Shown here: piece after piece, positions 6,803 to 11,402 of the stretch
Layout: each line of letters begins with the position of its first letter
How positions within the stretch are numbered: position 1 is the stretch's first letter
Origin: an uncultured Chitinophagaceae bacterium
GTDB lineage: Bacteria; Bacteroidota; Bacteroidia; Chitinophagales; Chitinophagaceae
Reading direction: 5' to 3'
DNA length: 11,402 nt
Assembly (NCBI GenBank): GCA_946479005.1
Contig: CAMLEM010000020.1
Coordinates: 1 to 11,402 of the forward strand
Program-made: the position numbers and the translations under genes
Notes under the pieces: model-generated
The model's database searches: none
Told to the model about the DNA's origin: nothing
Seen by the model: only the letters and a program-made list of their open reading frames with translations

Positions 6803-7438
6803 TTAAAGGCCCTGGGTATTGATGAAATTCACCAGGGCGGCAGTGTTCTTTAATTTCAGCTTGCGAAGGACATTATACCGGTGAACCTCCACTGTTTTCA
6901 GGGAAATATCGAGCTTATCGGCAATCTCGCGGGAGGAGAGGCCTTCCTTGATCAGTTGAACCACGTCGATTTCCCGGCGGGACAGCTGGTTAAGGTCGGG
7001 CTGGCCGCTTTCAATTTCCAGTTCCTGCTGTGCCAGGATATTCTTCACTTCAGCGCAGATGTACTTCTTTCCTTCATTCACTTCCGTAATGGCTTCAAGT
7101 AATTCATCACGGGAAGAGTTTTTAGTAACATAACCGACCGCACCCACCTGGAGCATTCGTTTAGCATAAGCGGGCATTGAATGCATCGAGATACCAATGA
7201 CGCGGGAACCCGGGGAGAATTTCCGGATCAACTTGGTCGCTTCAAAACCGTTCACCGGTGTCATGTTGATATCCATCAATACGATGCGCGGTTTTTTTTC
7301 CTTTGCGATCTCGATGGCATCGTTGGCATTACTGGTCTCCCCCACCACCAGGAACCGGGGGTCACTGTTCAGGATAAAGGACCAGGATTCGCGTATCAGC
7401 TTATGATCGTCTACAAGGAGGATAGTGATCTTATCCAT
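6803..7438 (-). CDS. NarL/FixJ-family response regulator, first gene of the two-component cluster
   Basis: A 211-residue DNA-binding response regulator. The receiver (about 3-122) shows D10-D11 (LLVDDH), phosphoacceptor D56 (VLMDINMTP), S84 and K106 (VTKNS). The C-terminal NarL-type helix-turn-helix (about 148-207) reads LSRREIDVVQLIKEGLSSREIADKL, with recognition helix SLKTVEVHRYNVLRKL. It is clearly more distant from the two tandem regulators at 1383-2758 than they are from each other; its turn has KTVEVHR where they have TISTYR or TVSTYR. The ATG at 7438 gives the expected short N-terminus. It is the promoter-proximal gene of the likely operon, beginning 138 bp after the tmRNA terminator. 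Its stop is followed in the same frame, after 4 codons, by the TTG of the CHASE3 kinase. Confidence 0.94.
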   Translation of the reverse strand: MDKITILLVDDHKLIRESWSFILNSDPRFLVVGETSNANDAIEIAKEKKPRIVLMDINMTPVNGFEATKLIRKFSPGSRVIGISMHSMPAYAKRMLQVGAVGYVTKNSSRDELLEAITEVNEGKKYICAEVKNILAQQELEIESGQPDLNQLSRREIDVVQLIKEGLSSREIADKLDISLKTVEVHRYNVLRKLKLKNTAALVNFINTQGL

Positions 7439-7576
7439 TATGGTGTTTTATCCGGGGGGACATTTCTGCCTGTCCATTCCGCTATTACCAGCAATTTAAC
7501 AAAAACTAATTGTTATACCTCAATATTTCAGACAAGGATTTTGGGGTCAGGCCCATATAAGACCGGGGAGAGAAAC
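7439..7576. other. Intergenic region between the tmRNA terminator and the two-component cluster
   Basis: This 138-bp stretch should carry the promoter of the two-component operon, because the ssrA terminator closes transcription from the right. It is AT-rich around 7490-7535. I find no clean TTG-N19/21-TAnnTTTG promoter; the nearest is TAGTTTTTG, one base too long, near 7505, with no well-spaced TTG. No small gene or RNA is recognisable in it. Confidence 0.4.
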
Positions 7577-7605
7577 AAAAAAAATCCGGGCCCAGGGGCC
7601 CGGAT
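7577..7605 (-). terminator. Strong intrinsic terminator of ssrA
   Basis: On the minus strand ATCCGGGCCC and GGGCCCGGAT form a perfect GC-rich inverted repeat separated by two bases (about 9 usable stem pairs). It is followed directly by a run of eight T. It begins within about 2 bp of the tmRNA 3' end, as expected for a terminator whose hairpin is trimmed off during 3' maturation. It also insulates the two-component cluster from read-through. Confidence 0.93.
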
Positions 7606-7607
7606 CG

Positions 7608-7977
7608 GGTGGAGGTGAGGAGAGTCGAACTCCTGTCCAAACATATTCTTCAAAAGCTTTCTACATGTTTATCTTATTTTGCTTTGTCGGGGATGCACTG
7701 GAAATAAGCAACCGATGTATCCCGTAGCTGAATGTTCTTAGGTCACACTCACAGCCTTGTATAACCGCAGCTCGTATTGTTTGTTATTGGGCGGGGCGAC
7801 GGGCTACAAGCCTGCCAATCACCCGGCCCTAATGACTACTTAATCACTGATTAGGCAGCCATGGCATACGTAGTATTGCCATTTATTGTTTTTCGCATTC
7901 AGATTAAACTGCTAATTACGCAACGCAGTACATGCTTACACTTTCAAAGATCTACGCTGTCAAAACCGGGCACCCCC
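7608..7977 (-). ncRNA. ssrA: Transfer-messenger RNA (tmRNA), trans-translation
   Basis: About 370 nt. The 5' end GGGGGTGCCCGGTTTTGACAG and the 3' end (GGAGTTCGACTCTCC then CACCTCC) are the conserved tmRNA termini. GGGGGTG pairs with CACCTCC in the acceptor stem and includes the G3-U70 wobble read by alanyl-tRNA synthetase; AGGAG/CTCCT with a TTCGACT loop makes the T arm. The discriminator A is followed by CCC in the genome, so the final A of CCA is not encoded and must be added. The RNA rescues ribosomes stalled on mRNAs without stop codons, with SmpB, and marks the product for proteolysis. It lies between rseP and the two-component cluster. The 5' boundary may belong to a precursor trimmed by RNase P. 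Confidence 0.97.
7851..7880 (-). other. ssrA: tmRNA tag-peptide reading frame (GNTTYAMAA)
   Basis: On the minus strand GGC AAT ACT ACG TAT GCC ATG GCT GCC TAA encodes GNTTYAMAA and a stop; the alanine charged on tmRNA precedes it, giving A-GNTTYAMAA. The C-terminal YAMAA is the usual hydrophobic degron for ClpXP-type proteases. A glycine resume codon is typical of Bacteroidota tags. A second in-frame stop (TAG) lies four codons further on. Confidence 0.9.
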
Positions 7978-8154
7978 GATTGATTTTGGATTCCGGATTC
8001 CGGATTTGGGATTTCTGAAACCCGAAAGATCATTAAAGGTATCTAGTGTTCTTTCACCGGAAACCGATAATTGTTCTGGTTTAAGACATCTTCGGTACCA
8101 ATCAGAGCGCTTCGGGTTTCAGAAATCCCAAATCCGGAATCCGGAATCCCAATT
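7978..8154. other. Intergenic region between rseP and ssrA, filled by a long inverted repeat
   Basis: This 177-bp stretch is almost entirely the 39-bp inverted repeat and its 84-bp spacer. It must also provide the ssrA promoter unless ssrA is transcribed from rseP. The best match on the minus strand is TACCTTTA (8034-8041), one base from TAnnTTTG, in the spacer. It lacks a good TTG upstream and would give a precursor with a leader of about 50 nt that includes the proximal arm. I see no protein gene. Confidence 0.5.
7988..8149. repeat. Perfect 39-bp inverted repeat with 84-bp spacer
   Basis: The arm at 7988-8026 is the exact reverse complement of the arm at 8111-8149, 39 of 39 bases. Each arm contains a short direct repeat, two copies of GGATTCC plus a partial third, followed by a section with GGGATTTCTGAAACCC. 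The distal arm begins 5 bp after the rseP stop and the proximal arm ends 10 bp before the tmRNA 5' end. Transcribed from either side it would form a very stable long hairpin. It lacks the T run of an intrinsic terminator, and no target-site duplication is evident at its edges. It could be a REP-like or MITE-like dispersed element, an RNase III processing site, or a barrier between rseP and ssrA. Confidence 0.95.
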
Positions 8155-9528
8155 CTACTTCCCCCATCCAAACCAGTCATTCCCGTTCGCATAGAGCATC
8201 AGGCCAAGCAACAAAACCATGCCAACCATTTGCGCATATTCGAGGAATTTCTCATTTGGCTTGCGGCCGCTGATCATCTCGTATAAAGTGAACATTACGT
8301 GGCCTCCATCGAGGGCGGGAATTGGTAATAAATTCATAAAAGCCAGGATGATCGACAAAAAGGCAGTGATCCGCCAAAATGATTCCCAGTCCCAGGTGCT
8401 CTTGGGAAAGATTCGGGCCATCCCCTTAAATCCACTCACGCCTTTATATGCCTCGGTACTTGGATTCAAAATTTTCTTGAACTGATCGATGTAAAACTTA
8501 AGCTCGGTTCCGGTTTTTCTCACTCCTGCAGGGAAAGCCGCGAAGAAACCATACTTTGTTACATTAAGGTCGATCCATCCGAGACTGTCCATCTGCATAT
8601 AATCCAGTCCATATGGAACAAAGCCCAGTTTTCCATCCGGAGAGATCGTTACGGGAAAACGGGTTTCCTGCCCGCCTCTTAATACGGTAAGATCCACCGT
8701 TTGGTTTTTTTGCTTCTGCAATTCGTTCTGCAATTGGTCAAAAAACTCGATCCTAACGGAATCCAGTGCCACGATCTGGTCATTCTTTCGCAAACCTGCC
8801 CGGTAGGCCTTTGACGTGTCATCCACATAGAAGGCCATTGCCGGCCGGCGGGGTTCGATAAAGCCACCACTCTCCTTTTTTCTCTCCACCAGTTTCCCGA
8901 TCAGGTTCGTGGGAATGTTCAGTTTCACCTGCTTCCCCTCACGCAACACCGTCATTTCCTCTCCCAGCAATCCTTTCCGCTTCATCCTTTCAAAATCGGT
9001 GATCGGTTCCCCGTCAATATCCAGGATCACATCCCCATTCCGGATTCCCACATCATTATACATCGTACTGTCCACCACGTGCACGCCATACTTCATCGAA
9101 GCGGTGGGGATCTTCTTGTCGCCCCAGATCATCAGGATGAAAGCATAGATCACGAAGGCTACGAGCACGTTCATGATCACCCCTCCCAGCATTATGATCA
9201 GGCGCTGCCAGGCCGGCTTGGCCCGGAACTCCCATTCTTTCGGCGGCTGCTTCATCTGCTCCTTGTCCATGCTCTCATCTATCATCCCGGCGATCTTCAC
9301 ATATCCTCCCAGGGGCAACCACCCGATACCATAAACGGTATCACCGATCTTCTTTTTCACCACGGCGAACCAGGGATCAAAAAAGAGAAAGAATTTCTCC
9401 ACGCGGCATTTGAACCATCGGGCAGTGATATAATGCCCGAACTCGTGAAGGATCACGAGGATCGAAAGCGCCAGGAGAAGCTGACCTGCCTGTAGGGCGA
9501 CGTTGGACCAGTTTATTGCTAGTAGCAT
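8155..9528 (-). CDS. rseP: Site-2 intramembrane zinc metalloprotease RseP
   Basis: A 457-residue polytopic inner-membrane protease (M50 family). TM1 carries the zinc motif H28-E-F-G-H32 (ILVILHEFGHY), with E29 catalytic. The third zinc ligand is D407 in NLLPIPALDGGH near the C-terminal membrane segments (about 385-415, 432-447). Another TM lies at about 110-134 (IIMLGGVIMNVLVAFVIYAF). Two PDZ-like domains lie between, at about 148-207 and 230-300 (AGLRKNDQIVALDS). RseP-type proteases cut anti-sigma factors and remnant signal peptides inside the membrane; its substrate here cannot be told from the sequence. The length fits the family. The ATG at 9528 is 28 bp after the stop of dxr, a linkage common in bacteria, so they are probably co-transcribed. 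The stop is followed at once by the long inverted repeat. Confidence 0.96.
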   Translation of the reverse strand: MLLAINWSNVALQAGQLLLALSILVILHEFGHYITARWFKCRVEKFFLFFDPWFAVVKKKIGDTVYGIGWLPLGGYVKIAGMIDESMDKEQMKQPPKEWEFRAKPAWQRLIIMLGGVIMNVLVAFVIYAFILMIWGDKKIPTASMKYGVHVVDSTMYNDVGIRNGDVILDIDGEPITDFERMKRKGLLGEEMTVLREGKQVKLNIPTNLIGKLVERKKESGGFIEPRRPAMAFYVDDTSKAYRAGLRKNDQIVALDSVRIEFFDQLQNELQKQKNQTVDLTVLRGGQETRFPVTISPDGKLGFVPYGLDYMQMDSLGWIDLNVTKYGFFAAFPAGVRKTGTELKFYIDQFKKILNPSTEAYKGVSGFKGMARIFPKSTWDWESFWRITAFLSIILAFMNLLPIPALDGGHVMFTLYEMISGRKPNEKFLEYAQMVGMVLLLGLMLYANGNDWFGWGK

Positions 9529-9556
9529 TTACTTTTTGAGTTAAATTTTCAGCTCA

Positions 9557-10726
9557 TTAAAGCTTGATGATATCCGCCGCAAAATTACGCGCCTCGCCAT
9601 CGCTTTCAAAATATTGATCCAGCGTCGGTTTCTCGATAAACGGAATATGCACCATCGTCCGCTCTATGATGTCGGTCATATCCAGGAAGTTTATCCTGTT
9701 GCGTAGGAACGCATACACCACGATCTCATTGGCGGCGTTGAGCACGGCAGGTAAATTACCACCCTTGTGAAGGGCTTCCGTGGCAAGGGCAAGATTTCTG
9801 AATGTTTTAACATCCGGCTCCTCGAAACTGAGGGTATTGATGCGCTTGAAGTCGAACCGGGGGAAGTTATTTTTCAGGCGCTGGGGGAAAGAAAGCGCAT
9901 ACTGGATCGGGAGCTTCATATCGGGCAGCCCCATCTGGGCCTTGATGCTTCCGTCTTCGAATTGCACCATCGAGTGAATGATACTTTGCGGGTGGATCAC
10001 CACCTGTACCTGGGAAGGATCGAGGTTGAAAAGCCACTTCGCTTCGATCATCTCGAGGCCCTTATTCATCAATGTAGCAGAGTCGATGGTGATCTTCGCG
10101 CCCATTGTCCAGTTGGGATGCTGAAGGGCGTGCTCTCTTTTTACATTGACAAGATAATTGGGTTTACGGCCCAGGAAGGGACCGCCGGAAGCCGTGAGGA
10201 TCACTTTCTCAATGGGGTTTCTCGATTCCCCTACCAGGCACTGAAAGATCGCCGAATGTTCCGAATCCACGGGGATGATGGGCACCCTTTTTTCCACGGC
10301 CGTCTTCATAATGATGTCGCCGGCTACCACCAGGGTTTCTTTATTGGCAAGGGCGATGGCCTTGCCATTGTTGATCGCCTGCAGGGTGGGTCGAAGACCT
10401 GCGTAACCCACGATCGCGGCGATCATCAGGTCGTATACGTCCATCGCCGCCACTTCTTCCAGGGCCCTGGTGCCTGCAAAGACCTTTACATCCGTAGAGG
10501 ATAAAGCCTCTTTTACTTTCTGGTATTTCTTCTCATCCCCGATCACCACGATATTCGGTTTGAACTCCAATGCCTGGCGGATCAGGAGATCTTCATTGTT
10601 ATTAGCAGTGAGAACCTCCACGGTAAATTTACCGGGATGGCCGGCGATGACATCCAGGGCCTGGGTACCGATCGACCCGGTGGACCCAAAAACTGCGATC
10701 CTTTTTCCTTGTGTTTCCTTACTCAT
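9557..10726 (-). CDS. dxr: 1-deoxy-D-xylulose 5-phosphate reductoisomerase
   Basis: A 389-residue cytosolic enzyme that converts 1-deoxy-D-xylulose 5-phosphate with NADPH to 2-C-methyl-D-erythritol 4-phosphate, the second step of the MEP isoprenoid pathway. The N-terminal Rossmann motif is FGSTGSIG (13-20). ALANKETLV (126-133) is the conserved family block. The metal-binding residues are D154 and E156 in VDSEHSAIFQC, plus E225 in MNKGLEMIEA, with N221 and K222 contacting substrate. The flexible loop over the active site contains NWTMG (205-209). Length matches the family (about 380-400). The ATG at 10726 gives the usual short N-terminus before KRIAVFGSTG. It lies 32 bp after the GH3-like gene and 28 bp before rseP, consistent with one operon. 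This enzyme is the known target of fosmidomycin. Confidence 0.98.
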   Translation of the reverse strand: MSKETQGKRIAVFGSTGSIGTQALDVIAGHPGKFTVEVLTANNNEDLLIRQALEFKPNIVVIGDEKKYQKVKEALSSTDVKVFAGTRALEEVAAMDVYDLMIAAIVGYAGLRPTLQAINNGKAIALANKETLVVAGDIIMKTAVEKRVPIIPVDSEHSAIFQCLVGESRNPIEKVILTASGGPFLGRKPNYLVNVKREHALQHPNWTMGAKITIDSATLMNKGLEMIEAKWLFNLDPSQVQVVIHPQSIIHSMVQFEDGSIKAQMGLPDMKLPIQYALSFPQRLKNNFPRFDFKRINTLSFEEPDVKTFRNLALATEALHKGGNLPAVLNAANEIVVYAFLRNRINFLDMTDIIERTMVHIPFIEKPTLDQYFESDGEARNFAADIIKL

Positions 10727-10741
10727 CCCACAAAAGCTTAT

Positions 10742-10753
10742 TTAATGCATTAA
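10742..10753. repeat. 12-bp AT-rich palindrome between the GH3-like gene and dxr
   Basis: TTAATGCATTAA is a perfect dyad in the 32-bp gap, 15 bp before the dxr ATG. It has no T run and is too short for a terminator. It may be an operator or chance, given its AT-rich composition. Confidence 0.2.
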
Positions 10754-10758
10754 GTAGA

Positions 10759-11402
10759 TCAACTGATGAGCCTGAATTTTTCGAGCCCCTCAGCGATCTT
10801 CCTGTCGTTAGAAAGCCTGGGCACTTTATTCTGCCCGCCTAATTTACCGATTGACTTCATATATTCAATGAACCCGTTCTTTCTTACCGGTGTAACGCGC
10901 AGCGGGGAAAGGATATTTCCCGAAACCAGGTCGTCATAATAAACATTTCTCTTTCTCAATTGCTGATCCAGTTGTTCCGCAAAGGCTGCCAGGTCCCGGG
11001 GATTGTTTTCAAACTCCACGAACCATTCGTGATAAGATTTTCCGTTGTCCTGGCTAACGAAAGGCGCCACGGTGAATTCTGTCACCTGCACCGACTGCTC
11101 TTCCACCGTCTTCAGCATGCTGGCCTCCACCTCCTCCCCTATAACGTGTTCTCCAAAAGCGGAGATGAAATGTTTCGTTCTCCCGGTAACCACGAGCCGG
11201 TATGGATCCGTTGACACGAATTTTACAGTGTCACCAATGTTATATCCCCAAAGCCCGGCATTGCTGTTTATGATCAATGCATAGTTCTCTCCAACCTTCA
11301 CGTCACGCAGGGAAAGTCGGGTGGGATTTTCGTTGAATATTTCTCCTGCCGGTACAAATTCAAAAAAGATCCCGCTGTTAGCGTTTAGCAACAACCCTTC
11401 CT
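10759..11402 (-). CDS. GH3 (auxin-responsive promoter) family protein, C-terminal part, cut by window edge
   Basis: The C-terminal 214 or so residues of a protein whose N-terminus lies beyond the right edge. The frame is open to the last base. The residues resemble the GH3 branch of the ANL adenylating superfamily: GLWGYNIGDTVKF (like the GDxV block of adenylating enzymes), then a hinge-like VTGRTKHFISAFGEHV leading into a C-terminal subdomain that ends MKSIGKLGGQNKVPRLSNDRKIAEGLEKF. Plant GH3 enzymes join amino acids to acyl acids; the bacterial members of this family, usually about 500 residues, have no settled function. A TTG at 11394 is not the start, because the family sequence continues upstream (EGLLLNANSG). 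Its place before dxr and rseP with a 32-bp gap suggests co-transcription but not a shared pathway. Confidence 0.88.
   Translation of the reverse strand, partial: EGLLLNANSGIFFEFVPAGEIFNENPTRLSLRDVKVGENYALIINSNAGLWGYNIGDTVKFVSTDPYRLVVTGRTKHFISAFGEHVIGEEVEASMLKTVEEQSVQVTEFTVAPFVSQDNGKSYHEWFVEFENNPRDLAAFAEQLDQQLRKRNVYYDDLVSGNILSPLRVTPVRKNGFIEYMKSIGKLGGQNKVPRLSNDRKIAEGLEKFRLIS

Noticed and set aside
7988..8149. The long inverted repeat as an intrinsic terminator, an insertion sequence or a CRISPR
   Set aside because: No T tract follows in either useful direction, the 84-bp spacer has no transposase, no target-site duplication is evident, and there are only two arms rather than an array.
8006..8194. 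Small plus-strand frames across the inverted repeat and the rseP 3' end
   Set aside because: They are made largely of repeat-arm sequence and antisense rseP, with no initiation signal or homology.
9767..10504. 245-residue plus-strand open frame
   Set aside because: It is antisense to dxr, which has all its catalytic motifs on the minus strand. The plus product is rich in H, R and G and resembles no family, as expected for a shadow frame.
10759..11394. TTG at 11394 as a real start of the GH3-like gene
   Set aside because: The frame and family-like sequence continue upstream to the window edge, and GH3 proteins are about 500 residues long.

Overview
The window comes from a Bacteroidota chromosome, probably from the Chitinophagaceae or a close relative. 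The evidence is the tmRNA tag (GNTTYAMAA, of the G...YA(M/L)AA type seen in this phylum), weak or absent Shine-Dalgarno sequences, the densely packed PAS sensor kinases paired with NarL-type regulators, and a GH3-family gene next to dxr and rseP. The family assignment is an inference. Every gene I can support lies on the minus strand, so transcription runs from the right end of the window to the left.

Right part (about 8155-11402): the C-terminal part of a GH3-like protein, then dxr (second enzyme of the MEP isoprenoid pathway), then rseP (site-2 intramembrane protease). Gaps are 32 and 28 bp and no terminator is visible between them, so they probably form one transcription unit. Middle (7577-8154): rseP is followed after 5 bp by a perfect 39-bp inverted repeat with an 84-bp spacer. 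The ssrA gene (tmRNA) begins 10 bp beyond it and ends in a very strong intrinsic terminator.

Left part (1-7438): seven consecutive two-component genes. In transcription order they are a NarL-type regulator; a membrane CHASE3-PAS histidine kinase; a soluble REC-PAS-PAS-PAS kinase of the NarX/DegS (HisKA_3) class; two tandem paralogous NarL-type regulators; a stand-alone CheY-like receiver; and the N-terminal part of another PAS sensor that runs off the left edge. The first four are closely spaced (12, 34 and 17 bp) and likely form an operon. The HisKA_3 kinase would be expected to phosphorylate NarL-type regulators, and several are at hand, so branching or cross-talk is likely. The CheY-like receiver plus the PAS sensor may form a separate phosphorelay unit.

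The gene families are all known and I see no wholly new system. The points most worth a second look are the long inverted repeat beside ssrA, the TTG start codons on both complete kinases, the two regulator-kinase junctions that stay in one reading frame across a single stop codon, and perfect palindromes at the starts of the two tandem NarL regulators.
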